In this document: positions 43,476 to 52,518 of the stretch, piece by piece | Numbering within the stretch: position 1 is the stretch's first letter | Layout of the letters: each line of letters opens with the position of its first letter | Assembly: GCA_965237775.1 (NCBI GenBank) | Contig: OZ250155.1 | Location: forward strand, 4,774,001-4,838,000 | Length of the DNA: 64,000 nucleotides | From: CATOSP01 sp965237775 | Lineage (GTDB): Bacteria; Chloroflexota; Dehalococcoidia; Lucifugimonadales; UBA3495 | Reading direction: 5' to 3' | Program-made: the position numbers and the translations under genes | The notes under the pieces: model-generated | Database searches by the model: none | What the model saw: the letters and a program-made list of their open reading frames with translations, nothing else | Told to the model about the DNA's origin: nothing

Positions 43476-43496
43476 TTGCCAGAAAGTAGGTGACTC

Positions 43497-44390
43497 GTGG
43501 CCACTGCCGATACAGCCATACTGGCGGAACATAGCGGCGTTAGAAGTGTGCGCCGACGTATTCGAGAAGCCAAGTTGCCTTGGGTGCCGATCGTGATTCT
43601 TGCGGCCCTGGTGGTGTTAGCCTTCGGGGCAGACCTGCTCGCCCCCTATAGCCCAACCAAGAACGACATCAAGATAGGAGGGCAGAATATCATCCCGCCC
43701 TTCCAAGACTGGTCTCATCCCCTGGGCACGGACAAATTGGGAAAGGACTACTTGAGTCGGCTGATCCACGGCGCCCGGACGACCCTGCGAGTTACTGCTC
43801 CGGCCATCGGAGTGGCCATCGTAGTGGGCACCGTTATTGGATTGGTATCCGGCTACGCCGGAAGGTGGGCGGATTCTATCCTGATGCGAATCACCGACGC
43901 GGTAATGGGTTTCCCCTCCCTGTTGGTGGCCCTTCTGATCGTCACCTTGCTGGGTACCGGGATCTGGACGGTGGTGATAGCGGTGACTGCCACGTCTTGG
44001 GCCAGATTCGCCCGCATGATCCGGGGCGAAGTCTTATCTACGCGGGAGCGCGACTTCGTGATTTTGGCCCGGATCACAGGGGTTTCCCCCTCTTTGATCG
44101 TATGGAGGCATCTCTTCCCCAACACTGTCAATACGTTAATGGTGCTGACCAGCCTGAGCATCGGTCAAGTGATCCTGCTGGAGGCATCGTTGAGTTTCCT
44201 CGGCATGGGCCTCAAGCCCGGTGAACCAGCCTGGGGAATAATGGTCGCTGAAGGACGGGCACACCTGATTGGCGGGTGGTGGCTAGCGCTCTTCCCAGGG
44301 ATCGCTATCACTATTGTCGTGATGGCATTCAATTTTTTAGGTGACTGGCTTCGGGACTACCTCGACCCCAAGCTTAGGCGTGCCCGCTAG
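43497..44390 (+). CDS. Peptide ABC transporter permease, DppC-like
   Basis: A 297-residue permease starting at GTG. The first helix is about residues 25-45 (IVILAALVVLAFGADLLAPY), followed by the hallmark GTDKLGKDYLSRLIHGARTT, a helix bundle with LVSGYAGRWADSILMRITDA, the EAA loop ERDFVILARITGVSPSLIVW and the C-terminal FNFLGDWLRDYLDPKLR. It follows the DppB gene by 21 bases and pairs with it. Confidence 0.95.
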   Translation: MATADTAILAEHSGVRSVRRRIREAKLPWVPIVILAALVVLAFGADLLAPYSPTKNDIKIGGQNIIPPFQDWSHPLGTDKLGKDYLSRLIHGARTTLRVTAPAIGVAIVVGTVIGLVSGYAGRWADSILMRITDAVMGFPSLLVALLIVTLLGTGIWTVVIAVTATSWARFARMIRGEVLSTRERDFVILARITGVSPSLIVWRHLFPNTVNTLMVLTSLSIGQVILLEASLSFLGMGLKPGEPAWGIMVAEGRAHLIGGWWLALFPGIAITIVVMAFNFLGDWLRDYLDPKLRRAR

Positions 44391-44410
44391 CAGTCTGGAG
44401 GGATTGTTCT

Positions 44411-45388
44411 TTGGCCGACGACCCAATATTGAAAGTTGTGAACCTTCGGACATACTTCTACACCAGCACGGGGATCGTCAAGGCCGTGGATGGTATCAGC
44501 TTCGAGTTGGGACAGGGTGAAACGCTTGGCATAGTTGGAGAGTCCGGGTCCGGCAAGAGCATGACCGCTTGGTCCATATTGGGCTTGGTACCCAAGCCGG
44601 CCGGGCGGATCGTGGGTGGAGACATCATCTACAAGGGGGAAAGCCTCCTCGAAAAGACCTCCTCGGAGATGCGCGAAATCAGGGGTGGAGGGATTTGCAT
44701 GGTCATGCAGGACCCATTGACCTCTTTGAACCCCGTATTCAGTGTGGGCAACCAGTTGATCGAGAGCTTGCAGATGGAATCCCACGAACCGAAGCGGTCG
44801 CTCCGTCGAAAGGCGATCGATCTGCTGGCCAGCGTCCGTATTCCCGCGGCGGAGACCCGCTTGGACAACTTTCCCCACCAGATGAGCGGTGGAATGCGCC
44901 AACGGGTAGTGGGAGCCATCGCTATGGCCCGTTCGCCCAACATACTCATTGCAGACGAACCAACCACCTCTTTGGACGCTACGATTCAGCTCCAATACTT
45001 GAGATTGCTCAAGGACATCCAGGCCGAGACTGGCGCCGCCATCATCTTCATCACCCACGATTTTGGCATCGTCGCCAGGATGTGTGACCGGGTGGCGGTG
45101 ATGTACGCTGGGAAAATGGTGGAGCAAGCCGGGGTAGAGAGCCTGTTCGATTATCCGGCACATCCTTATTCCGAAGCCCTGCTACAATCAGTGCCTGACA
45201 TAGATTTAGACCTAGACTTTCTCCCCTCGATCGAAGGGCAGCCACCAACCCTCGACGACCTTCCGGATGGATGTGCATTCGCTCCCAGATGTCCATACGC
45301 GTTCGATAAGTGCAAGGAATTCCCCCCAGAGTTCGTCATCGACTCCGGGCACACGGCACTCTGCTGGAGGCATGCGGATGAGGGATAA
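44411..45388 (+). CDS. Oligopeptide/dipeptide ABC transporter ATPase, OppD/DppD-like (1)
   Basis: A 325-residue ATPase starting at TTG. Walker A GESGSGKS, Q-loop CMVMQDPLTSLNPVF, signature MSGGMRQRVVGAIAMA, Walker B ILIADEPTTSLD and switch FITHDFG. The C-terminal oligopeptide-transporter extension carries CAFAPRCPYAFDKC, the Cys motif of the group that binds an iron-sulfur cluster in some members. It overlaps the next ATPase gene by 11 bases. It resembles the protein encoded at 46638 closely. Confidence 0.95.
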   Translation: MADDPILKVVNLRTYFYTSTGIVKAVDGISFELGQGETLGIVGESGSGKSMTAWSILGLVPKPAGRIVGGDIIYKGESLLEKTSSEMREIRGGGICMVMQDPLTSLNPVFSVGNQLIESLQMESHEPKRSLRRKAIDLLASVRIPAAETRLDNFPHQMSGGMRQRVVGAIAMARSPNILIADEPTTSLDATIQLQYLRLLKDIQAETGAAIIFITHDFGIVARMCDRVAVMYAGKMVEQAGVESLFDYPAHPYSEALLQSVPDIDLDLDFLPSIEGQPPTLDDLPDGCAFAPRCPYAFDKCKEFPPEFVIDSGHTALCWRHADEG

Positions 45389-46397
45389 CGCGACGGACAA
45401 CGGGAACGCCCTGATCGAAGCCGTAGGCTTGAGGCAACATTACCCTGTGACCAAAGGTGTAGTCCTCCGGCGGACGGTCGGAGTGGTCAAGGCCGTGGAC
45501 GGCATATCCTTCACTATTCCCGAGGGCCAGACCTACAGCCTGGTTGGAGAGTCGGGTTGCGGGAAGACTACGACGTCGCGAATGATCCTGATGGCTGAAC
45601 CGCCGTCAGAAGGTCAAGTCCATTTCCAGGGCAAGGCCATGGGCCAATTTAACGGGGAAGAAAAAAGGTCTTTCAGGGCTTCGGTCCAGGCTGTTTTCCA
45701 AGACCCCTGGAGTTCATTGAATCCCAGGATGCGCGTGGACTCTATCATCTCCGAGCCGTTGATCACGCACAATCGGTTGACAAGACGTGAGGTGAGGACC
45801 CATGTGGCCGAGTTGCTGGAGGTCGTTGGGCTCCATTCCTTCCACGCCCAGCGTTACCCTCATGAGTTCAGCGGCGGGCAGCGCCAACGCATAGCCATTG
45901 CTCGCGCCCTTTCGACCCGCCCGAAGCTGATCGTGTTGGACGAGCCGGTTTCGGCCTTGGACGTGTCCATACGGGCTCAGATCTTGAATCTGCTCAAGGA
46001 GTTGCAGGAAACCTACAAATTGAGCTATCTGCTAATCGCCCACAACCTGGCCACGGTCAGATACATGAGCCATCAGGTAGGCGTCATGTACCTTGGGAAG
46101 ATCGTAGAGGAAGCTGCGCCAGCCGAGCTTTTCACCAACCCGATGCACCCTTACACCAAAGCGCTGATCTCCGCGTCCCTGCCTGCCCATCCTCGCCGGA
46201 CCCGAGAAGAAATTGTGTTGACGGGAGAAGTTCCCTCCCCCTTAAATCCTCCCAATGGCTGCACGTTCCATCCGCGTTGCCCCTTCGTCATGGACCATTG
46301 CGCTACGCAAGTGCCCGAATATCGCATCGTACATGAGGGCCACCGGGTGTCATGCCACCTTTACTCGGAGGTACGATCAGGGGTAGCCGGCGGGTAA
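45378..46397 (+). CDS. Oligopeptide/dipeptide ABC transporter ATPase, OppF/DppF-like (1)
   Basis: A 339-residue partner ATPase. I place the start at the ATG at 45378 because GGAGG lies seven bases before it; the ATG two codons upstream is too close. Walker A GESGCGKTTTS, Q-loop QAVFQDPWSSLNPRMRV, signature FSGGQRQRIAIARALS, Walker B LIVLDEPVSALD, switch LIAHNLATV. The C-terminal Cys motif is CTFHPRCPFVMDHC. It is the last gene of the first complete transporter set. Confidence 0.95.
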   Translation: MRDNATDNGNALIEAVGLRQHYPVTKGVVLRRTVGVVKAVDGISFTIPEGQTYSLVGESGCGKTTTSRMILMAEPPSEGQVHFQGKAMGQFNGEEKRSFRASVQAVFQDPWSSLNPRMRVDSIISEPLITHNRLTRREVRTHVAELLEVVGLHSFHAQRYPHEFSGGQRQRIAIARALSTRPKLIVLDEPVSALDVSIRAQILNLLKELQETYKLSYLLIAHNLATVRYMSHQVGVMYLGKIVEEAAPAELFTNPMHPYTKALISASLPAHPRRTREEIVLTGEVPSPLNPPNGCTFHPRCPFVMDHCATQVPEYRIVHEGHRVSCHLYSEVRSGVAGG

Positions 46398-46414
46398 ATT
46401 GTTCCCATGGGCGG

Positions 46415-46612
46415 CTATCCTTTCGGCTCCTCCCACGGGATGGAGTTGCTGTGATCCGGTAGACGAGACCGGAAGCGCCTACGTTCCATCAAACCCAAGA
46501 CAGTCGCGACAAAGGCGCTCAGGACCCCTGCGGCCAGGTGGACCGTTGTGTCCGTGGCGAACCGGCTCCACCAAAAGGTTTGGTCCACTCCGGGCCCATA
46601 GGCGCGGCGCCT
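46415..46612 (-). pseudogene. Truncated membrane-protein gene, relative of 48611-49075
   Basis: A 65-residue minus-strand frame between oppF-1 and oppD-2 reads RRRAYGPGVDQTFWWSRFAT and then LAAGVLSAFVATVLGLMERR. It matches the C-terminal third of the membrane protein encoded at 48611-49075 (GPGLDTTYWWSRYATDMTVH, ATAFGLIEMRR). The upstream part is missing: an in-frame stop stands at 46613-46615 and the next gene follows. It appears to be the relic of a duplication that copied the D-F pair together with this gene. Confidence 0.75.
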
Positions 46613-46637
46613 CTAATCTCGAGTAAGGACGAATATC

Positions 46638-47609
46638 TTGGAACAGTCTCCCGTACTCGAAGTCAAAGACCTGAAGACCTATTTCTACACCCGCACCGGC
46701 GTGGTGAAGGCGGTGGACGGGGTGAGTTTCACCCTCGGCCCCGGCGAGACTCTGGGTATCGTTGGGGAGTCCGGGTGCGGTAAAAGCATGACCGCTCTCT
46801 CCATCATGGGGCTGGTCCCCCAGCCAGCGGGGCGCATCGTCGGAGGCGAGGTCCTTCTGGACGGTGTAAACCTGCTGGAGAAGACCCAAGCGGAGATGCA
46901 GGATATCCGGGGCCGCGAGATATGTATGATATTGCAGGACCCCATGACCTCGCTGAACCCGGTCTTCACCATCGGCAGTCAACTCGTGGAAACCCTGCGC
47001 CTGACCAAGATGCCAAACCTGGGCGGGTTGCGCGACCGTGCAATAAACGCCTTGGGCAGAGTGAATATCGCCTCTCCGGAGACCCGCATCAGCAACTTCC
47101 CCCATCAGATGAGCGGCGGAATGCGCCAGAGAGTTGTCGGTGCGATAGCCATAGCCGGAGGGCCAAAAGTTCTGATCGCCGATGAGGCTACTACGTCTCT
47201 GGACGCCACCATTCAGTTGCAGTACCTGCAACTTCTCAAGGACCTCCAGGCCGAGACGGGCCTCTCTATCATCTTCATCACACACGACTTCGGCATAGTT
47301 GCCAAGATGTGCGACCGGGTTGCGGTGATGTACGCCGGACGGGTCGCCGAGAGCGCCGACGTGCGCGACCTCTTTAACAACCCGTCCCATCCCTATACTG
47401 AGGCGCTGATACGCTCTGTGCCAAACGTGGATGAAGAAGTGGACTTCCTCTATTCCATCGAAGGTCAACCCCCCGCCCTAGACCAACTGCCTGCGGGTTG
47501 CACCTTCGCCGCACGGTGTCCCTACGTCTTCGACCGATGCCACGAGGAAGTCCCGGAGGCTATTACCGTCGGCAACAACCATTACGCCACATGCTGGAGG
47601 CTGGAATGA
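46638..47609 (+). CDS. Oligopeptide/dipeptide ABC transporter ATPase, OppD/DppD-like (2)
   Basis: A 323-residue paralogue of the protein encoded at 44411, starting at TTG (MEQSPVLEVKDLKTYFYTRT). Walker A GESGCGKS, Q-loop CMILQDPMTSLNPVF, signature MSGGMRQRVVGAIAIA. Walker B reads VLIADEATTSLD, with Ala in place of the usual Pro after the catalytic Glu. The Glu itself is kept, so activity is probable. C-terminal Cys motif CTFAARCPYVFDRC. Its stop overlaps the ATG of the next gene. Confidence 0.94.
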   Translation: MEQSPVLEVKDLKTYFYTRTGVVKAVDGVSFTLGPGETLGIVGESGCGKSMTALSIMGLVPQPAGRIVGGEVLLDGVNLLEKTQAEMQDIRGREICMILQDPMTSLNPVFTIGSQLVETLRLTKMPNLGGLRDRAINALGRVNIASPETRISNFPHQMSGGMRQRVVGAIAIAGGPKVLIADEATTSLDATIQLQYLQLLKDLQAETGLSIIFITHDFGIVAKMCDRVAVMYAGRVAESADVRDLFNNPSHPYTEALIRSVPNVDEEVDFLYSIEGQPPALDQLPAGCTFAARCPYVFDRCHEEVPEAITVGNNHYATCWRLE

Positions 47610-48598
47610 CCCAGACCGCCACTGCAACCGAGTTCGTCATCGAGGCTCAGGACGTTACCAAGCACTTCCCGGTTACCGAGGGAGTCCTGCTACGTCGCAC
47701 AATCGGTCAAGTCAAGGCCATCGACGGAATCTCCTTCAAGATACGCCGAGGGGAGACATACAGCCTGGTCGGCGAGTCCGGTTGCGGGAAGACTACCACC
47801 GCCAAGATTGTCCTCATGGTTGAGAAGCCTACATCGGGTACGGTGAAGTTTAACGATCGAGACCTGGCCGGCTTGGATTCCGATGGACGCAGGGACTACC
47901 GCTCCTCAGTGCAAGCCGTTTTCCAGGACCCCTGGAGCTCTCTCAACCCGAGGATGAGGGTGGGGTCCATCATCCTGGAGCCCCTGCTCACCAACCGCAA
48001 CCTTTCCAAGGGTGAAGCCAAGGAGCACCTGGAGACCCTTCTACAGGACGTGGGGCTGCACTCCTTCCAGGCAGACTACTACCCACACGAGTTCAGCGGA
48101 GGCCAACGCCAGAGAATAGCGATCGCGAGGAGCCTGTCCCTCAACCCTCAGGTCATAGTTCTGGACGAGCCAGTGTCGGCGTTGGACGTGTCGATTCGCG
48201 CCCAGATAATGAACCTGCTGCGGAACCTGCAAGAGCGTTACGGGGTCAGCTATCTGCTCATTGCCCACAACCTTGCGACCGTGCGTTACATGAGCCACCA
48301 CGTTGGTGTGATGTACTTGGGGAAGATAGTTGAAGAAGCGCCAACCCGGCAGCTTTTTACCAACCCGATGCACCCATATACCAAGGCGCTGATAGCGGCC
48401 TCGTTGCCGTCTCACCCGGACATCGAACGGGAAGAGTTGGTGCTGACCGGGGAAGTGCCTTCGCCGCTGAACCCGCCTTCGGGTTGCGCATTCCACCCTC
48501 GGTGCCCGTTCGTCATGGACCGCTGCTCCACCCAGACTCCCGAGCTCCGGCCCGCTGAACCGGGCCATCTCGTTTCCTGCCACCTGTACTCCGAATAA
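47606..48598 (+). CDS. Oligopeptide/dipeptide ABC transporter ATPase, OppF/DppF-like (2)
   Basis: A 330-residue ATPase whose ATG (47606) overlaps the TGA of the preceding gene and follows GGAGG by six bases; the longer ORF is an artefact. Walker A GESGCGKTTTA, Q-loop QAVFQDPWSSLNPRMRV, signature FSGGQRQRIAIARSLS, Walker B VIVLDEPVSALD, C-terminal CAFHPRCPFVMDRC. With the gene at 46638 it probably serves the permeases at 52592 and 53522, although a membrane-protein gene and an IS630 element lie between. Confidence 0.94.
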   Translation: MTQTATATEFVIEAQDVTKHFPVTEGVLLRRTIGQVKAIDGISFKIRRGETYSLVGESGCGKTTTAKIVLMVEKPTSGTVKFNDRDLAGLDSDGRRDYRSSVQAVFQDPWSSLNPRMRVGSIILEPLLTNRNLSKGEAKEHLETLLQDVGLHSFQADYYPHEFSGGQRQRIAIARSLSLNPQVIVLDEPVSALDVSIRAQIMNLLRNLQERYGVSYLLIAHNLATVRYMSHHVGVMYLGKIVEEAPTRQLFTNPMHPYTKALIAASLPSHPDIEREELVLTGEVPSPLNPPSGCAFHPRCPFVMDRCSTQTPELRPAEPGHLVSCHLYSE

Positions 48599-48610
48599 GG
48601 ACCGGCCCGG

Positions 48611-49075
48611 TCAACTAAACTCCCCCCTCTCCATGGGCCGGGCGGTTGCCTCAAAACGGGTCCTCGTCCGCCGCATTTCGATCAAGCCGAAGGCCGTAGC
48701 TACGGCGAGGCTGAGCGCCGCCCCTCCCACGTGCACCGTCATGTCGGTTGCGTACCTGCTCCACCAATACGTAGTGTCCAACCCAGGGCCGAATGAGAGG
48801 CCGATATACGCCCCGACAATTCCAGCGGCTAATACGACCAGTACAGAAGCAACCACACGCAGCAAACGGCGACCCGGAATAACCCATGCCAAATTGGCGC
48901 CGACACCAGCGCCGATGCCGATTCCGATAACCTGTAAATTCTGGTGCACGCTGAAGTCCCAGGGAAAGCCAACGGCGAGGTTGAAGACCCTGGCGATCAC
49001 GTCACCCAGCACACCGAGCATTATCGCGGCGACGAATCCAGACACAATTCGGATAATCGGAACCAGCCACTCCAT
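48611..49075 (-). CDS. Membrane protein of unknown function (four helices)
   Basis: A 154-residue protein with about four membrane helices (IIRIVSGFVAAIMLGVLGDV, LQVIGIGIGAGVGANLAWVI, VVASVLVVLAAGIVGAYIGL, GGAALSLAVATAFGLIEMRR). I choose the ATG at 49075 (MEWLVPIIRIVSG) because it resembles the MRWLY and MKWLY starts of the small membrane proteins at 39494 and 39814. No good ribosome site precedes any candidate, and the frame is open to 49162. It converges on oppF-2 with 12 bases between. A truncated relative lies at 46415-46612. No family recognised. Confidence 0.7.
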   Translation of the reverse strand: MEWLVPIIRIVSGFVAAIMLGVLGDVIARVFNLAVGFPWDFSVHQNLQVIGIGIGAGVGANLAWVIPGRRLLRVVASVLVVLAAGIVGAYIGLSFGPGLDTTYWWSRYATDMTVHVGGAALSLAVATAFGLIEMRRTRTRFEATARPMERGEFS

Positions 49076-49275
49076 TAAACGATACTCTAAAATTTTTGGT
49101 CCTCCTAGCATGATAATGGTCCTAAATATGTACATATAATTAGGAATTACGTAAGAGTTCATCCACCATTTATTATATGTTAATACGATGATAAATTCCC
49201 TTAAGTACCACGGTATACCATCGCTATATTCCTTGACTCTGTAGGATTACCCGCATATACTCCGCGAGCTAGTAC

Positions 49276-50440
49276 TCAGTCAACGGTAAAATCGGAAGGG
49301 TAAAGGCGGTGAAGTTTGGTTCGTGCGTCCCGGGTGTTGAAGCGCCAGTTGATGGTGGCTCTGGCGTTGTTGCGCTCCGTGACCAGAGCGTCCACTTCCC
49401 TCCTTAGGGCCTCCTCGCCGGAGAGCCGCTGCTTCAGGCAGGAGCGGGACAGCACGCTGAACTCGATCTCCGCCATCCCTTCGACAAGCTCAGGACAGGA
49501 TTCAACCAACTTCCATGCTTGGGGGTATAGTGGAACTCCAGCCGCCTGGCAATCCTCCGGGCTTCCTCAGCCGGGAAAGTCTCGTACAGCGATGCCCGGC
49601 GATGGGTGTTCAGATTGTCCAAGACAACCCTTACCACCTCGGCTTCCGGGTAGGCTTCATCCGCCAGCCAGCGCATCTGATGGGCGAAGTCTTGCATCGT
49701 GCGCCGCTGGGTCACCGCCACCTCTCGCCAACCCGCCAAGGGCTCGCAGGCCAAGAACACGTTGCGGGTACCCTCCCTGCGGTATTCGTAGTCCTGCCGC
49801 AGCGGAAGTCCCGGCCGGGGCGGCATCGGGGGCCGGGTCTCGGCCAACAACTGGGTGGAGGTCTCGTCAAAGCAGACTACCGGACGTTGGGGGTCATGAG
49901 GTTCGGCGTAGAGATCCAGGACATCCTCCATGTTGGCCACGAACTCGGCGCTCACCTTGGGGATGCGCCACTCCTTCTTCTGCCACGGCTTGAGAGTGTT
50001 TTTTTGAGACGCTTTCGGATTCCCTCATGGGACATGGAGGGCACCAACCCCAACTCCACCACCTTCCCGGCCAGCAGACGCAGGGTCCAGTGGTCATGCC
50101 CTTCCGGCGGCGGGCTGCAGGCCAGGGCGATGAGGTGGGCTTCGCCCCGATCGTCCAGCTTCCGGGGCCGGTTGGCCTGGGGACGGTTCTGCAAAACCTT
50201 CTCCAACCCTTCTTCGGCAAAGCGCTGCTTGACCCGGTATACCGTGCTCAGGGCCACATCCAAAGCTTCGGCCACTTGGGGCGCGGCCCAACCGCCGTCG
50301 CTCTTTAGGAGAATCCGCGCTCTAGCGGTCACTCGGGCTGAGTTTTTGCCAACCCGGACCAGTCGTTGGAGCTCTTCCCGTTGTTCCTGTGCCAGCCGCA
50401 CCGCGTATTTGTCCCTGACCATCACTTCTACCCCCGCCAT
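49276..50440 (-). pseudogene. IS630-family transposase, two frames, broken by a 23-nt repeat
   Basis: The first frame (from 50440) has RLAQEQREELQRLVRVGKNS, a helix-turn-helix (AAPQVAEALDVALSTVYRV) and SHEGIRKRLKK. It meets a run of seven A near 50002-50008, where a -1 shift enters the second frame (NTLKPWQKKEWRIPKVSAEF). This could be programmed frameshifting, known in IS630 members. The DDE region follows: RPVVCFDETSTQLL, VRVVLDNLNTHRRASLYETF, then HYTPKHGSWLN. There a 23-base repeat (49477-49499) splits the gene; removal joins MAEIEFSVLSRSCLKQRL, which supplies the catalytic Glu. Confidence 0.9.
49477..49499 (+). repeat. 23-nt CTTCGACAAGCTCAGG repeat (CPELVEG/LSLSKG type)
   Basis: An exact 23-base insertion between codons for Asn and Met in SWLNMAEIEFS, containing CCTTCGACAAGCTCAGG. 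In the two frames of the broken gene it encodes VLSLSKG and SCPELVEG. No target duplication is visible. The same length as the hairpin insertions in the IS island is notable. Confidence 0.88.
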
Positions 50441-50656
50441 CAACACTTCCCACCTGCCAAGATAGCTCAATTGGGCCCTTTATTAAACAAATCCCAAGCC
50501 TAAGTTGACTGAGTACTAGGCTGATAGAGGCAACGCTCACCGGTATAAGACTTCGGGCAGAGGCATCTCAACCGGTCGGAGAGCCATGCGGCAGTTGTGC
50601 GCAGGTGTCGTCTGGCCGAATCGGAACCTCTTATCAACTACACAAGGAGGCTAATA

Positions 50657-52438
50657 ATGCAGGATTCTGGCAAACGAAGAGCAAAGACCTGTTTCTGTTT
50701 AGGCGCCGCGTTCGCGCTGGCACTCCTGATAGCGATAGCTTGCGGGGGAGCTACTGAACCGGACGCCGCAGCCCCGGCTGAGGTAGCCCCTCCTGCCGAC
50801 ACCAAACCCGCCGCGGCACAGGAATCTCAAGCCACCAGCGCTCCAGCGAATGTCGCCCCGCCCGTGGCGATGGATGAAGTCAATCCTGGCAAAGTCATAT
50901 TTATGACCGGGAGTTTCGGCACGGAACGTTTCGACTCCACCTATGGCGGCACCAGTCCAGACGCCGACCGACACCTGCATGGCTACCTGGTCGGTTCAGA
51001 CGTTGCTGACGGTAGACTGCTGGTAGTCCCGGGCATCGCGACCCAGTGGGAAATATCCGATGATTTGCGGTCCACAATCTTCACGATACGGGAAGGCGTC
51101 AAGTTCCACGATGGTTCCGACCTTACGGTTGAAGACGTCGTTTGGTCACTCAATCACTATGCGGGTCCCATCGCTCCGGAATACGCATTAGGCTCCCTTT
51201 CGCTGCGATACGGCAAGAAAATGAAGAGCATAGTGGCGGGTCCGGGGCAGGACCAAGTGACTTTGACCGCGAATGTCCCTATGCCAGAGTATGCGACTTA
51301 CGGTTCCAAGGGAGCCGGAGGCCAGGCCTTGACCAAGGTCATCCCGAAGCGCGCGGCGATGCATGACGAAGCCGTGGCCCTAGCCTACGATGAAAGCCCT
51401 GTAGCCGCCGGGCTGTTGAAACTGTTGGAGCATCGGGCCGGTGAATCCATGGTATTCGAGCGCTTCGACGATTATTATCACCAACCCGACATGGGATTCT
51501 CCAATGACAAGCGACTCCAATTCCAGACTATTGATTATCGTCTGGCCAAAGAAGAGGCTACCCGCATCGCGGCGATTCGCGCTGGAGAGGCGGACATGGG
51601 CCGTGTCAGCCTCGGCGGTCGAGACCAGATTGAAGCGGGCGGGGGCCGATTGATCATGAGCCCCGAAGCTCGTGCCTGGCAGGTTGGACTACAAGGGTGT
51701 TTCCGTTCCGATATTCCCTGCTCAGACATAAGGGTACGTCAGGCCTTGAGCTACGCCATAGACCGCCAAGTGTTGCAGGACCAACTCTATGGACCAGAGA
51801 TGATGGAACCCAAGGGTTGGTGGGTGGTCACGCCCAGCACCATCGGCTATACCCCGGAATTGGACCCTCCAACCTTTGACCCGGAGAAGGCGAGGCAACT
51901 GCTAGCTGACGCCGGCTACCCCGGCGGAGAAGGCTTCGGGCCGGTCATCGTTAACAGTTATAAGTCCCCGTATAATCCGTTCATGGCCGAATCGGCCCAG
52001 TTGGGCGCCGAATTCTGGCGGCGGGAGCTGGGTTTGGAAGTAGAGGTTAGGTTGCACGACCCATCGGCCCTGCAGCGGGAAGTCGTGGCAAATCCAGACG
52101 TCTTCGACGGCCAGGTGCTTTGGCGGGGACAGGACACTAGGCTGGACGCCGCAGGGATCATGGCCCTCTATTACCTGAACAAGAAGCAAGGGATAGGTTA
52201 TTGGAAGCACTCCCAACAGGAAATTTGGGACCTTGGCGATGGCGCGATGGCCAGGCTAAGCAAATCCGACGAGCAGGAAATCTTTAACGATCTCTACATG
52301 CGGCTAATGGACGAAGGCTACCACATGGGGATCGGATTCATCCATATTCCCTACGGAGTGGGCCCCAGAATAGTTACCTGGGAGCCTTATCCCGTAGCTG
52401 AATACTTTTCCGCCTTGCACACCATCACACTCAAGTAA
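50657..52438 (+). CDS. Family 5 solute-binding lipoprotein (peptide ABC transporter 2)
   Basis: A 593-residue lipoprotein. The ATG at 50657 follows AAGGAGG by six bases. The leader has positive KRRAK and lipobox LLIAIACGG. A Pro/Ala-rich linker (about 36-80) precedes the SBP_bac_5 domain: GIATQWEISDDLRSTIFTIR, GVKFHDGSDLTVEDVVWSLN, DIRVRQALSYAIDRQVLQDQ, LDPPTFDPEKARQLLADAGY. It is only distantly similar to the protein encoded at 40484, so the two transporters probably take different ligands. The IS630 element ends 138 bases upstream and may have displaced the original promoter. Confidence 0.93.
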   Translation: MQDSGKRRAKTCFCLGAAFALALLIAIACGGATEPDAAAPAEVAPPADTKPAAAQESQATSAPANVAPPVAMDEVNPGKVIFMTGSFGTERFDSTYGGTSPDADRHLHGYLVGSDVADGRLLVVPGIATQWEISDDLRSTIFTIREGVKFHDGSDLTVEDVVWSLNHYAGPIAPEYALGSLSLRYGKKMKSIVAGPGQDQVTLTANVPMPEYATYGSKGAGGQALTKVIPKRAAMHDEAVALAYDESPVAAGLLKLLEHRAGESMVFERFDDYYHQPDMGFSNDKRLQFQTIDYRLAKEEATRIAAIRAGEADMGRVSLGGRDQIEAGGGRLIMSPEARAWQVGLQGCFRSDIPCSDIRVRQALSYAIDRQVLQDQLYGPEMMEPKGWWVVTPSTIGYTPELDPPTFDPEKARQLLADAGYPGGEGFGPVIVNSYKSPYNPFMAESAQLGAEFWRRELGLEVEVRLHDPSALQREVVANPDVFDGQVLWRGQDTRLDAAGIMALYYLNKKQGIGYWKHSQQEIWDLGDGAMARLSKSDEQEIFNDLYMRLMDEGYHMGIGFIHIPYGVGPRIVTWEPYPVAEYFSALHTITLK

Positions 52439-52518
52439 GGTATTAAAAACAGCGTCAGAGGCAACGTCGCTCAGAGGAGGGTGTGTTCGCGCCCATTCAT
52501 GGCCGATGCACTTACGCT

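Larger units (their letters stand above)
49270..50518 (-). mobile_element. IS630-family element, second type
   Basis: A 1249-base element including the TA at both ends, with inverted repeats TAGTACTCAGTCAAC (49270-49284) and GTTGACTGAGTACTA (50504-50518). The flanks give CTAG as target (GAGC-TA and TA-GGC). Unrelated in sequence to the IS630 copies in the 12-24 kb island. The downstream reading frame is broken by a 23-base repeat, so the element is not autonomous now. Confidence 0.92.

Noticed and set aside
44387..45163. Long minus-strand ORF opposite the first oppD
   Set aside because: It is the antisense of a clearly functional ATPase gene, has no family features, and such shadow frames are common at this GC content. 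The same applies to 46479-47468, 41102-42145, 35105-36001 and 33944-35098.
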